A DNA stretch of 64,000 nt from Gordionus sp. m RMFG-2023 (GCF_954871325.1 NC_088777.1:47035366-47099365); one strand, 5' to 3'. Shown: positions 45,611 to 57,044, numbered from the stretch's first letter. Numbers and translations: made by a program. Notes: a model not told the origin generated them from the letters alone.

Positions 45611-46750
45611 ATGATTGGGAACACAACTGTATTCGCCCTTTCCCTTTTTCTAGGTTTAGTGACTATAATCGGAAACTTGTGTATCATAATCCTATTCCTG
45701 ACTTACCGGGACATTAGGGTAGCCAGAAATTACATAGTATTTTCTTTGGCGTGCGCCGACTTGTTAATAGGCACATTCGCGATACCCTTTGCCGCGAAAC
45801 AAAATCAAGCTCAATCTTGGGTATTCTCGGAGAAGATATGCTTTGCCCACGTGACTATCGATATGATAGGAACCCTAGTCAGTATTTTTACCGTAACCCT
45901 GACAGCTTTCTTGGACCTGGCTCTGGTGTACGGAGGTGCCACGACTCAAATAAAGCAGATTTACTCTTGTCGTAATGTAAGCATAGTAGTGGCTCTCAGT
46001 TGGTGCTTACCAGTGATTAGTATTGTGTTACCCTTAGGGATTAACCCCAAAACTATTAGACTGTTCATAGAAAAGAAGTACGATATTAGCGTTACTTATA
46101 GCCCGAACGCCACTCAAGATAAAGGGAAAGAGATTGTGCATTGTTTTCCTAATTTTCCTATAAAACTTTATATAACATTAGTCGTTTTTTATTATGTTGT
46201 GGGAATGAGCATTATCATACTATCCTATGGTTTAATATATTTAAAACTAAGAAATCGTAAAAGGGCATCTACCCTTATAGCAGAGTCAACAAGTAATCAT
46301 AATAAAGAAGTAGAATCAAACTCTGTAAGCCACAAGGTATCCAAATTAACATTTAGCAAAAACAGGGTAGAACCTTTGTTTTTAGGTAGACTTAAATCAA
46401 TTATTTCTGGAAGCGTAAGGAATACCCAGATTTCCCAACAAAGGGCTAGGAAATCCGTCATTCAAAGGTTGAATAAGCAGACCAAACTTCTCAAAATGAC
46501 TTTCGCATTAGGGATTATAGCATGTATATGTTATCTCCCTGGATGTATCGTGTTTCTCATGGAAGCAGTTGAATCCAAAAAAATTGCCTTATGGGTTTTT
46601 ACATTCGCTATCTGGTTCTCTTACGCAAAATCGGCCATTAATCCCATAATCTATGGATTCCTTAACCATAAATTCAGATACCACATTAGTAAAATGCTTT
46701 GTATACCTACCGTAGATGTACATTCATCAACTGTTATATCGATGAATTAG
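45611..46750 (+). CDS. Class A GPCR, aminergic-like TM3 but no DRY motif
   Basis: A single-exon frame of 379 codons. The N-terminus is very short with a sequon at N4. TM segments lie at about residues 7-30 (G-N, N22), 40-62 (D50 in L-A-C-A-D-L-L), 77-105, 122-142 (W131), 184-211, 293-317 and 326-350 (N-P-I-I-Y at 344-348). C77 and C178 can form the conserved extracellular disulfide. D84 falls at position 3.32, the amine-binding aspartate of biogenic amine and muscarinic receptors. At 3.49-3.51 the sequence is L-D-L instead of D-R-Y, and the toggle-switch motif reads C-Y-L-P rather than C-W-x-P. The third intracellular loop is about 80 residues, basic and serine-rich. A cysteine at 364 could be palmitoylated. 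It should be a plasma-membrane receptor; ligand and G-protein coupling are unknown. Loss of the arginine may indicate atypical signalling. Confidence 0.9.
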   Translation: MIGNTTVFALSLFLGLVTIIGNLCIIILFLTYRDIRVARNYIVFSLACADLLIGTFAIPFAAKQNQAQSWVFSEKICFAHVTIDMIGTLVSIFTVTLTAFLDLALVYGGATTQIKQIYSCRNVSIVVALSWCLPVISIVLPLGINPKTIRLFIEKKYDISVTYSPNATQDKGKEIVHCFPNFPIKLYITLVVFYYVVGMSIIILSYGLIYLKLRNRKRASTLIAESTSNHNKEVESNSVSHKVSKLTFSKNRVEPLFLGRLKSIISGSVRNTQISQQRARKSVIQRLNKQTKLLKMTFALGIIACICYLPGCIVFLMEAVESKKIALWVFTFAIWFSYAKSAINPIIYGFLNHKFRYHISKMLCIPTVDVHSSTVISMN

Positions 46751-47869
46751 CTAAAATTCTTAGCAGTGCATATGTTTGAATTATTATTTTGATTGCCTAC
46801 AAATGTATCAAATCCTAAAAAAAAAGTCTCTATTTTTTACTCTTCAAAAATAATTAACGACTTTATAGACTTTGATAATAAATATTAATAAATTATATAT
46901 AAGTATTGAATTGTCTAAAAAAAGATATATCATTTTTATTTTATAATGGAAAGCAGGTAATTTGGTTCAGATTACATATAGGAATCTCATATAATCAATC
47001 TTAAGGGTTTTAGAGATTATAGATATCGTAATAGCATTATCTTAATTAAATATAGTTTTCCCAATCATTGTCGTATTAAATTTATTTTCGCACTTTTTAA
47101 AAAATTCCTTTTAAGTTTTAGCTTTTATACTCTTTGTCAAACCACTATAATTAAAAAAAATAACTTCTAAAAAATGATATTAAGTTAAGTAAAAAAAAAT
47201 AAATAATAACTTAGAAGATTTAAAAAGAAAAATATTTAATGGCTGTAAATTAAAAAAAATTTTTTTTGTAATGTTAAGCCACATAATCTTAATTACTTTT
47301 AATAATTTCGAGAAAGACCTAAACTTTGAGTCACAATCAAATATTACCAACTATTAGAAAGTAGTAAAAGTCTTGATAAATTGGGCCAATGTTTAAATTG
47401 GGCAAAAGATTTGGTTCCAAAGATGCCTAATTAGACAGGTTTTAAGTAATCTATTTTTGTTTTAATCTCAAATACTTTTGCAACCTTATCCTTCAATATA
47501 CTTAGGAAAAAATTTATTAATCGTAATTTCAATATTATTTTTAGTAGATCTAGATTTAAAAAAATTGTCTGCTTCTGGTTTAGGATCTTTTAAAACACGT
47601 GATTTCCTAAATTTTTAAAACTACGCCTCCTCCCCACCATTTCACTTTCAAATTGTCATAAAATATTTATTAGTTTTTTAAATTAAAAAATATTATTTTT
47701 ATATAAAAATACTTGGACAAGGCTTTACCTACTATATTAAAATATAATTCCGATTTGATCAATGTTTGGTAGAGATTCTGGATAATAAAATTTTATTGAG
47801 GATACAAATATTTACCCAATTGAAAAGGGTTTTAATTTATACTGCGCAAACGATATATTTAATATTAAA
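46751..47869. other. AT-rich spacer after the GPCR gene
   Basis: No gene, RNA or family-level repeat recognised. Confidence 0.5.
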
Positions 47870-48925
47870 AAAAAACTGATTAAATTGACTTTAGAAACTT
47901 GCCAAAATTATTAAAGTATTATTACTATAATGATAAATATCGAATAAATTAATAATTAAGGCTAAAAAAAATGGCATAAGCCAACTATTTTTTTTTACTA
48001 CCGTTAGTAATGTAATATTTATTGTTGATAATTTAGGTTCTTTTTTTTTAAAACAAATGTATAGTATATAAAAAATTTATAAAGTAAAAATAAATTTCAG
48101 AATAATTTTATATAAAAAACATAACTGTCCTTTTTTTTTCCTCTTCAAATTTTAAAAACGAGGGATAAAAGGCGAAAATAAAACCAAACACTTAAAATTT
48201 ACTTTTAACAAAATTCACTTTAAAAATTAAATTTTTATAAAATTAATTTTTAAATGTCACTTTTTACGTTAGCTTCCAACCATTAATAAAATAAAGCTTT
48301 TAGGGAAATGATATAGATTAGACCCATATAGTGAGTATTTTTATCGAGGATTTCTTTTCCAGGGCCCTCACATTTCATTTTAGAATTTATATTTAACGAA
48401 AAACTCATTATTTTGACTTTAGAATATGTCTATTAATTATTTGCTAAGATTTTTTTAAATATTATTACTATAGTGATAAATGTCGAATAAATTAATAATT
48501 AAGGCTAGAAAAAATGGTTTAAGCGAACTATTTTTTACTGCCGTTGGTAATGTAATATTTATTGTTAATAATTTAGGTTTTTTTTAAGAATAAATGCATA
48601 GTATATAAAAATTTTAACAAGTAAAAATAAATTTCTGAATAATTTTGTATAAAAAACATAACTGTTTTTTTCCTCTTCAAATTTTAAAAACGGGGGAAAA
48701 CAGCGAAAAAAACCGAACACTTAAAAATTACTTTAACGAAATTCACTTTAAAAATTACATATTTATAAAATTAATTTTAAGTATTACTTTACACGTTAGC
48801 TTCGAATCATTAATTAAATAAAGCTTTTAGGGAAATGAAATAGATTAGGCCCATCTAATGAGTATTTATCTTGAGGATTTCTTTTCCAGAATCCTCCCAT
48901 TTTATTTTAGGGTGAATTTCTCTTT
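47870..48925. repeat. Two tandem copies of a 528-bp unit
   Basis: Units 47870-48397 and 48398-48925 align along their whole length. Shared blocks include ATCGAATAAATTAATAATTA, AAAAAACATAACTGT, CCTCTTCAAATTTTAAAAAC and AATAAAGCTTTTAGGGAAAT, at an offset of exactly 528. There are scattered substitutions and small gaps. It is non-coding and lies directly next to the 3' end of the second LINE. Confidence 0.92.
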
Positions 48926-48973
48926 GGCATCTAGTTCTCACATTAGGTTTTTTTAGTAGTATATTCCCAAACC

Positions 48974-50944
48974 ATTTTTTTTTCTCTTTAGCTTTCACCT
49001 TTTCTGGTGGTAAGCTCCTTCAACATCTCTCTCCACTTTATGTTATTAATACAATCTCTTTTATCTAATTTATACTTCTTTATATTGGCTCTAACTTTAT
49101 GGCCCCATTGAGTTTTGGCCTTCCTCTTTTACGTTTGCCCATCACTTCCAAACTCTTAACTTTATTTCCTATGTAGTTCATAGGCCTTCTCATTGTGTGC
49201 CCATACCACCTAAGTCTAGTTACCATTAACTTAGTCTTAATAGGCACTACCTTTAAACTACTTAGTATTCTTGTACTGCGCACTTTATCCTTTCTTGTTA
49301 CCCCAGCAATCATCCTCAGCATTCTCATCTCCATGTGTTCGTTTGATTCTTTGGTTGGCCATGTTTCCGAACTATATAGAATAGTTGGTTGTATTATGGA
49401 ACTGTAAATTTTTCCCTTTAATTTGTGTGGGATTCTTTTATCAAATAGCACTCCAGATAAAGATCTCCACTTTAGCCACCCTTGATTAATCTTACTCTTT
49501 ATCTCTTTTTCTATTGTGCCGTTTGTTTGTATAGTGGAGCCCAAATATTTGCAGCTTTCAATTGCCGATATCTGCCATTCATTTATATCAATACTCTCTG
49601 TTTCATCTCCTCCTATCACCATATACTCCGACTTTTCTCTATTTACTTTTAATCCGTGCGTTTCTAGGATATTTATCCAACTCACTAGTCTTTCTTTCAT
49701 TTCATCCTTAGATTCGGCAAGTATCACAATATCATCTGCAAATATCATATTCCACGGGACTGTTTGAGGTATAGACTGTGCTAATACATCTATTACTGTA
49801 ATGAAGAGAAGTGGGCTGAGAGCCGACCCTTGATGAACTCCTTCGACTATTGTGAAGCTTGCTGAAGTACCTGTTGTGCTACGGACCATTGTTGTATGGC
49901 CCATATACATATCCTGTATTATTCTTATATATTTTTCGGAAACATTTTTGTGGCGTAGCGCCCACCAGATAAGTTTTCTTGGGATTCTATCAAAGACCTT
50001 TTCTAGATCGAGAAAGACCATGTGTAGCTTTTTGCTCTTTTCCCTGTATTTTTCACTCATTTGCCTAATTGCGTGGATAGCATCGGTTGTTGATCTTCCA
50101 GGCATAAAGCCAAACTGAGTCTCTCCTATTTCGATTATATCTCTTAATCTTTTTTCTATTATTTTTTCGTGTAGTTTTAGACAGTTTGACATTAGTTTTA
50201 TGCCCCTGTAATTTTGGCAATTATGTGGATCCCCTTTATTTTTGAAGATAGGAACTAGATAGATCTGCCTCCATTTTTGGGGAACCTCTTCATTTCCAAG
50301 TATCTTATTGTATAGATTTGTGAAGAGATGTATTCCATCATCTCCTAGTGCTTTAAGGCTTTCTATTGGAATATCGTCTGGACCCTTAGCTTTGTTGTTT
50401 TTCATATGCTTGAGGCATGTGATTATTTCTTGTTGTGTTATAGGTTGTATAAGGTTTTGACAAGGGGAGTGTTCGTCTAGATGCAGTATGTGCGGATTAA
50501 AGTTGAGAAGCTCCTGAAAATATTCTCTCCATCTACTCATTATTTCATTTTCCTTTATTATCAATTTCCCATCTTTATTTTTGATTACTTTCGGAGCTCC
50601 GTTTATATCCCTAGAGTTCTTTTCACGCTGTTTGACTAATTTGTATATTTTATTTTGCCCTTCTTTGGTATGTAGATCTTCGTGTATGTCATCGTATGCC
50701 ATAGATTTGGCTCTAGCCACTGCTTTTGTAGCTAATCTCTTGGATTTTTTGTATCTTGTCTTGTCATCTGCGTTTTTGGATTTGTACCATATTTTATAAA
50801 GGGCTTTTTTCTCCTGTATAGTGGTTTTGCCTCTTCATTCCACCACCATAGTTCTTTATATGATTTGTTGCCTCCTCTTGTCAAGCCTACTGTCGATTTG
50901 GCAGTGTCAGTTAAACTGGATGAAAGGTCTGTCCACATTTTCAC
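48974..50944 (-). mobile_element. RTE/BovB-type LINE, copy 2, 5' truncated
   Basis: It corresponds to the part of copy 1 from about 7353 to its end, so the endonuclease is missing. The 3' end has the same GCTAAAGAGAAAAAAAAA tail. The 5' boundary at 50944 is where similarity to copy 1 ends, and beyond it lies another LINE-like coding piece. Overall similarity to copy 1 is high, indicating one recently active family. Confidence 0.88.
49080..50720 (-). pseudogene. LINE reverse transcriptase, 546-codon open frame
   Basis: The RT domain is uninterrupted: K-A-K-G-P-D-D-I near residue 114, N-Y-R-G-I-K-L, F-G-F-M-P-G-R, F-L-D-L-E-K-V-F-D (motif A aspartates), G-V-H-Q-G-S-A-L-S-P-L-L and F-A-D-D (motif C) near residue 330, then a C-terminus with K-R-G-R-P-K. 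It retains the S-T-T-G-T-S-A-S stretch lost in copy 1. The N-terminal part runs in another frame upstream of about 50735. A shift near 49107 replaces the normal W-R-E-M...R-K-G-E-S end by a short L-E-P-I tail. With no endonuclease and two frameshifts it cannot be a full element. Confidence 0.88.
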
Positions 50945-52522
50945 ATTTCCATTGTCATCAGAGTTATCACCTCCATTTCATCAAAGTCTATTGTCTTATA
51001 GATTCTGATCCTTACGGCAGAGTTGTTAAACGCTATTTTTGAAAGTAGCGCGCTACCGCTATAGCTATTTGTCAAAAAAAGTAGCGCGCTATCGCTTTCG
51101 CTATTTGTCAAAAAAAGTGGCGTTTTAAGCTACTTTTTATAAAAAAAAATTTAGAAACAAATGAAACAAATTTTTTTTATTTTTTTTTGCTTATAATGTA
51201 AATGTATAATAAATAATATATAAAAATCAACATTTATAAATATAAAAATATAGTATAAAAAAATAAGCAATATAAATAAATATTTATTTTAATTTGTTGC
51301 ATTTTAATAATAATATCATTTCAATATTATCATCCCCAAGTCTAGAGCGACGATCAGAAAGTATTAGCTATGCTTTACTAAATAATCTCTCGACACTAGC
51401 ACTTGAGGGCAAGGAAGCTCTAAAAATATTTAATCAGATCATTTTATAAATATAAATAAGTTTTTACCTTCTGTTATGTGTCCAACTATCTTCCGTGATA
51501 CATACATAAGATATATCTGATGACTCTACTATTAGAGCATCTTTCATCACTTTGAAGTTGTCGGCTATTTTATTCATAAGTGTCTAGCGACATAAAACTG
51601 TTGTGCCAGGGGATAAAGTTTTAATCATAATAGTAAATGATGGATTATCAACCAAGGACAATGGCTGAACTGTGTCAATAATAAAATCAACAATTACTTT
51701 ATCAGCCAATTTTTGTGAAATATTGGATGTTTATTGTCAGTTAATTTGGTTTGGATAGTATTTGTCTTTTTGAATGAAGATTCTCTTATACCAAAATTTT
51801 TTATATGTTTCTCTATTTCCTTATAGCGATTGGCGTGAACAGTCTAATAAAATAAATAATATTATAATGTAAAAATAACAATTTACCTTTAGGTGTTTCT
51901 TCAGGTTATAGCTACTCGATTGATTTGATGATATATTTTTTTTACATTTTAAGCACAGGAATTCGAATCTAGATTTTGTTTTAATATTTATTTTAAAAAA
52001 TTTTTCAAATCTAGGGAATGGGATATCGTTATTAGAGCTATTAAGTACATTTTCTTCCATTGAATCTTCCATGTCTGAATCACTTTCAAGGATTTGGATA
52101 TCCATGGGCGATGCCATTTTAGATTATTAACACAGATTGAAAATATAAATTAAAAATTGTAAATATATTTAAATTTCAAAATTAAATAAAAAATTATAAA
52201 AATTATAATTAATTATGATATTATATTTAAATTTTCATGTTTATACTTACATTCATTATATTTTTTAAAAGTAGCGAAGTAGCGCTACTTAGCTACTTTT
52301 AAAAAGTAGCGCTAAAAATTAAATAATTAAAAAAAAGTAGCGGCTATTAGCTATAGCTACCAAAAAAGATAGCGCGCTAAGTAGCGCGCTACTTTAACAA
52401 CTCTGCCTTACGGAAACATTAGTTTGACTGACAGATTTTTCTTTCAGTTTTAGAGGGCATGAGCGCATCAGATGATAGTCATGAGAGCCTACTTCATTTC
52501 TATTTTCAATATTATACACCAT
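50945..52522 (-). mobile_element. Older LINE-like fragment, split by a hAT
   Basis: On the minus strand, from 52522 to 52414 and resuming at 51017 after the hAT, a frame of about 60 codons is open. It contains N-E-V-G-S-H-D-Y-H-L-M-R-S, resembling the G-S-D-H-x-L end of an RTE endonuclease, then K-L-K-E-K-S. It does not match copy 1 at this place and directly abuts the 5' end of LINE copy 2. It is therefore either a different LINE into which copy 2 inserted or a chimeric 5' end. The identification rests on a short motif. Confidence 0.4.
51018..52405 (-). mobile_element. hAT element (CAGAGTTGTTAAA ends), internally deleted, copy A
   Basis: 1,388 bp. Termini CAGAGTTGTTAAACGC and CTTTAACAACTCTG, flanked by the perfect 8-bp duplication CCTTACGG (51010-51017 and 52406-52413). 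Both ends carry several GTAGCGCGCTAC-type palindromes. On the minus strand a BED zinc-finger region lies near 52117-51890 (C-L-K-C-K-K-N-I...S-Y-N-L-K-K-H-L-K). A dimerisation relic (P-S-S-A-S-V-E-R-L-F-S-K-A, then L-I-L-S-D-R-R-S-R-L-G) lies near 51420-51335, with an in-frame stop between these two blocks. The catalytic middle is missing, so it is non-autonomous. Confidence 0.92.
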
Positions 52523-53439
52523 TTCTATATATATTAATATATAACTTTTAATTTTTCTATGTAAAAGTTAAACTGAAATATAAAATACTAACCCCTCATA
52601 GCTCAGGTAAAAAAAATAACACAAAGTCTCGGTGGGGCTTCAAAAATTTCTTTTTTTTTACTTAGGGCCGAGGAAATTCATAAAAAGAATTACGGGCACA
52701 TAGTTATACTTTAAGACTATGTGATTTATCAGGATTAGGAGAGTCCAGAGATGTTAGAAACCAGAAATTCTAGTGACTGCTTAAATTTTTTTTTAAAGTA
52801 CCACTCTAATTGTTAATTATTTTTGCCATAACATAAAAAATCTATAAAGTTTAGCTCTATTACAACATTACTCAAAGAAAATCAAAACCTGAGACTAGTT
52901 TTCATAGGTTTGCACGAGTCATTTATACGTAAAATTTTAATATTTTATAATATGAGGTAAAGTTTTTTTTAAAATATTATTTTTTTACATAAATAACTAT
53001 TTTATACATTTTTTTTTAATCACCTCTTGGCATACTCGCAATCTCCCCCCCCCCCTCCGGTCTGGTTCATCCTTTTCCGAAATATTTTTTTTTTCCTTAA
53101 TAATATTAGCAATACTTATTTTTAAATATAAAGAGTGTTTTTCATGTCGTTATATATAATTTGTACCTTTTTAAATTAAATAAAAAAAATTATTCAAATT
53201 CACAACAAGGTAGATAGTTGAAAAGAATAATATATTAAAGAATAGTTATCGAGTATACTAAATTGAAAACCATAAAAAAAACTAATTAAGATATGGATGG
53301 AATAGACTTAAATATATATACATGAAAAAAAATAATATTCAAAAGATATATATATAAATTTTTATTACCAAAATCCTGTTAAAAAGTTATATAATGTATT
53401 TTAATTTGGTATTTATCTTTATTAAAATTAAGTAATATT
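52523..53439. other. AT-rich spacer
   Basis: No gene recognised. A run of C's near 53047 and general low complexity. Confidence 0.45.
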
Positions 53440-53879
53440 ATATCGATTTTGAAATTATCATTGGTGAAGTGGTCCCTTTGTGCAGGCAATGACCGTAAAT
53501 AGTAACTTAAATCAGTAAAGATTAAATAATAATTTTCCAATGACCACATTTAGCAGGTAATGCACTAGAGAACTGAACGAGCTGTCCTTAGCCAATTTTT
53601 GCAGATTCGGGCCGAGTTGTAAGAAGATTTCCTTGCCTATGATGACCTTATGGACATTTCACAGTAAAGTCTCGTCCAATTGTGTGATTGGTCTACAATG
53701 AAAATTAACGCTGTCAAACAACCAGAATTCTTCTTGAGAAAAGTATTAATCCCAATATAATTCAAAGTTAGCAACCTAACTAGATATAATCAATTTAGTA
53801 ATGCAATTTTAGAAAACAAAATTATTAATAAAAAGTCCAAAAGACGACATGATATTCTATGTTTTAGTGATTAGAAATA

Positions 53880-54530
53880 TACTATCCATAGGGTAATAAA
53901 TTCCAACCGAAGTAGAAAAAGGAGTTGCTCATGGGATATTTTCCAATCAGGTAAGTTCACAGAAACTCAAGATCATACCATAGAACAATGTAAATCACCG
54001 ATTGGTAAATATTTTTATAAATAATTCACTATGACACCTATTATTTAGTCAATAACATTCTATGTATAACTGATAGTCAGCCAATCAATTCCAATTATCT
54101 CAAAGAATTAAAATACACTTTCATTATCGAGTTTCATACCATAATAAATTTTTAAAATCAATATATTTTTAAACAATATGCTTACAATCTAAATTCTTGG
54201 TCACAAACTTTCAACTAACTATAACTAGTTTCATCAATTATTATATTTTTTAATCAATTTATTTTTAGAAAATATTGATGATGTCCTAGATATAAGTATA
54301 ACCTTGGCCCGTATAAATAATATAGACCTAAATTATTTGTTTCTATATATGGATAAAACCTGGACAGGTAAAATTAAAAAAATATTTATATATATTTTTC
54401 TTTATCGGGCACAATTCAATGTTATCGAGGAAGATGTGGAGTAGATATGCAATGGATGGTGTGCCCACACAATCACCTTGAAGGATGGCATTTGGCCTTA
54501 TATAAGTTAGTGGTCATCCCATCCAAACAT
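53880..54530 (+). CDS. Unidentified coding-looking segments
   Basis: A frame near 53895-53950 ends at a perfect GTAAGT donor (53951). A second segment at about 54270-54366 starts after TTTTTAG, reads N-I-D-D-V-L-D-I-S-I-T-L-A-R-I-N-N and ends D-K-T-W-T before a GTAAAA site. A third near 54432-54526 reads R-C-G-V-D-M-Q-W-M-V-C-P-H-N-H. The pieces may be exons of one gene or remains of a mobile element. The C..C..H-x-H pattern hints at a zinc-binding finger. An in-frame stop just upstream of the first piece argues for decay. No family recognised. Confidence 0.3.
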
Positions 54531-54555
54531 TTGTTCTTTTATAAAGTTTATACAA

Positions 54556-54765
54556 ATGGATCATAGGAAACTCAAGCCAAAGAAGGTTCAAATCGATTTA
54601 GAAATGACTCTTAAAAAAAACAAATTCCATATACTAAAAGAAATAAATTCGGATATGCTGACTGCACAATATAATAATTGTATCATTAATAAATTAGGAT
54701 TTGCTGATAAATCATCGTCTTATATTAAATTAATATACAATTCAAATGTATTTGCTGATATATAA
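54556..54765 (+). other. 69-codon open frame of unknown meaning
   Basis: Lysine-rich start (L-K-P-K-K-V-Q-I-D-L-E), hydrophilic, ends at TAA. It lies just downstream of the coding-looking segments and may belong with them. No motif recognised. Confidence 0.25.
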
Positions 54766-55034
54766 TTTTAATTTTTATTATTTGTATTTTACATACTAAA
54801 TAATTTGTATTTTACATTCTAAATAATTTATATTTTACATGTTAAATAATTTATATTTGTTGTTTATATTTTAAATAATATATATTTGAAGACAAAATAG
54901 GCTTCTTAATTTTCTATAGAAATTGAATCCTAGGTTGTTCTTTTAATATTGTGTAAGAGCTAAGCTAATAGCATAAGAATACATTAATTAAAAATTTTAC
55001 CATTCCAAAATAATCACTATGATAAATTATATTT

Positions 55035-55108
55035 GTTTTAAATTAGAATAGTTTATGAGTTTCTAAATTTGCTGTATAATTTGAATCGCTAATAACATGA
55101 GAAATAAT
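55035..55108. repeat. Direct repeat X, left copy
   Basis: About 74 bp that recurs at 56970-57044 with a few changes (shared AATTAGAATAGTTTATGAG, TATAATTTGAATCGCTAATA and GAAATAAT). A hAT starts immediately after this copy. Confidence 0.9.
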
Positions 55109-56509
55109 CAGAGTTGTTAAACGCATCTTTTAAAAGTAGCGCGCTACCGCTATTTCTCAAAAAAGTAGCGCGCTTTTAGTTACTAAAGCTATTTAAGCTA
55201 CTTTTTATAAAAAACATTTACAAGCAAATTTGTTTTATTTTTTGCTTATAATGTTATTGTGTAGTAAATATATAAAAATCAACATTAAAATATAGTTAGT
55301 TTTGATTATAAAAAAATTTATGTAATAAAAAATAAATATTTATGGTAATTTGTTGCATTTTAATAATAAAATCATTTCAATATTATCACTTCCCAAGTCT
55401 AGAGCGACGATCAGAAAGTATAAGTTTTGCAGTACTAAATAATCTCTCAACACTAGCACTTGAGGGGAAGGGAGTATTTAATCTTATATACATATCTTTA
55501 ATATAAAATAGATTATCAATAATTTTATTTGCAAGTAAATCGTATATCTGGCATCCTATTATCCTTTTGAGGGCTAATGCTACAGATCTTCTTTTTAAAG
55601 TCCTAGGGTCTAGCCAATGGCCTGAGATTCCCAAATAAGCTCTAAAAATATTTAATCAGATCAATTTATAAATATAAATAAGTTTTTACCATCTGTTATG
55701 TGTCCAACTATCTGCCGTGGTACATATATATATGATATCTCTGATAACTCTAGAGCATCTTTCATCACTTTAAAGTTATCAGCTATTTTATTCATTAGTG
55801 TCTGGCGACATCAAATTGTTTTACCAGGTTATAGGGTTTTAATCATCATGGTAAATGATGGATTATCAACCAAGGACTTTGGCAGTACTGAATCAATTAT
55901 AAAATCGACAATAACTTTATCAGCCAATTTTTGAGAAATATTGGCATTTGTATTATTAATTAATTTGGTTTAAATTGAATTAGTCTATTTAGATATAGAG
56001 TCTCCTTTTCTCCATTAAAACTATTGGCATGAACAGTCTTATAAAATAAATACTATTAGAATGTAAAATGACAATTTACCTTTAGGTGTTTCTTGAGGTT
56101 ATAGCTACTGGATTGATTTGAGGAAATATTTTTTTTACATTTTAAACAAATAAATTAGAAGCCAGTTTTGATATTTATATTTATTTTAAAAAAATTTTCA
56201 AATCTAGGGAATGGGAAATTTGTATCATAGCTATTAAGAACATTTTCTTCCCTGGTATTATCTTCCATTTCGTTAATATCATTGTCTTATTCACTTTCAA
56301 CGATTTAGATATCCATAGGCGATGCCATTTTATATTATTAACACGTGATTTAGGTTTATAATAACAAATGAAAATATAAATTACAAATTGGAAATATATT
56401 TCAATTTTAAAAATTAAATAATAAATCATAAAAATTATAATTAATTATGATATTATATTTAAATTTTCATGGTTATACTTACCTTCATTATATTTTTTAA
56501 AAGTAGCTA
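55109..56509 (-). mobile_element. hAT element, copy B, right end lost
   Basis: It begins CAGAGTTGTTAAACGC like copy A and stays similar to it until AAAAGTAGC at 56509, where it switches to a different hAT-type sequence. The right terminal repeat is therefore missing. The minus strand retains a dimerisation region (55386-55634: L-N-T-P-F-P-S-S-A-S-V-E-R-L-F-S-T-A-K, D-R-R-S-R-L-G) and a decayed BED finger near 56330-56080 with stops. It keeps more of the C-terminal region than copy A. The left target-site candidate is GAAATAAT. Confidence 0.85.
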
Positions 56510-56514
56510 AGAAG

Positions 56515-56625
56515 GTCTACATTGGGCGGGTTTTCAGACCAAAAGCCTGCCCATCCAATATTATAAAAATTTTAACCCACCCGCCCATAGTTTTCAAAAA
56601 AATATAAAACTTACTATTATAACAA
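56515..56625. mobile_element. End fragment of the CCGCCC-type hAT family
   Basis: AAGGTCTACATTGGGCGGG followed by CAGACC, GCCTGCCCATCC and CCCACCCGCCCATAG matches the left end of the element at 59376 over about 100 bp. Only this end is present here. Confidence 0.75.
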
Positions 56626-56644
56626 TACGTCGATTTTTTTTATT

Positions 56645-56969
56645 GTTGATTGATTGTAAAATGTTTTTAGTATATAAGGACCCCCCCGAAAAATGAATTA
56701 ACGATCAATAAAATTTTACTTTTGTTTCTTGATTATTTTTATTGTGGATTAAATTAATGTTATATTGATATTTTTTTTTTGATTACCTATTGAGTAAAAT
56801 AAAAATTCGTGTTACGGCATAAATTCCCGTTTTGATTCTATGAGATTCTATGACTAAGATGCCAGTCAAGTCCGGTCCCCCTGTCCCCTTCATCGACAAT
56901 CCCCGACCCACGAACTCAGTCGTTCTCTCCCCCTCCCCGATGGTCGGACTCGATGAACAAATCACCACA
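56645..56969 (+). mobile_element. Possible 5' end of an LTR retroelement fossil
   Basis: It starts TGTTGATTGATTG, like the LTRs at 12822 and 14864, then has a TATATAAGG box and an AATAAA. A GC-richer segment follows (56850-56965) whose plus frame reads like a protein start rich in proline (P-P-V-P-F-I-D-N-P). It ends abruptly at repeat X. If correct it is a truncated, broken remnant. No second LTR was seen. Confidence 0.35.
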
Positions 56970-57044
56970 GTTTTAAATTAGAATAGTTTATGAGGCTTCT
57001 TAATTTGCTATATAATTTGAATCGCTAATAACATAAGAAATAAT
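56970..57044. repeat. Direct repeat X, right copy
   Basis: Second copy of the 74-bp sequence at 55035-55108. It is followed by AAAGTAAAG instead of the hAT start and so resembles the undisturbed target. Confidence 0.9.

Noticed and set aside
45751-45975. 74-codon plus frame inside the GPCR
   Set aside because: Out-of-phase shadow of the receptor gene.
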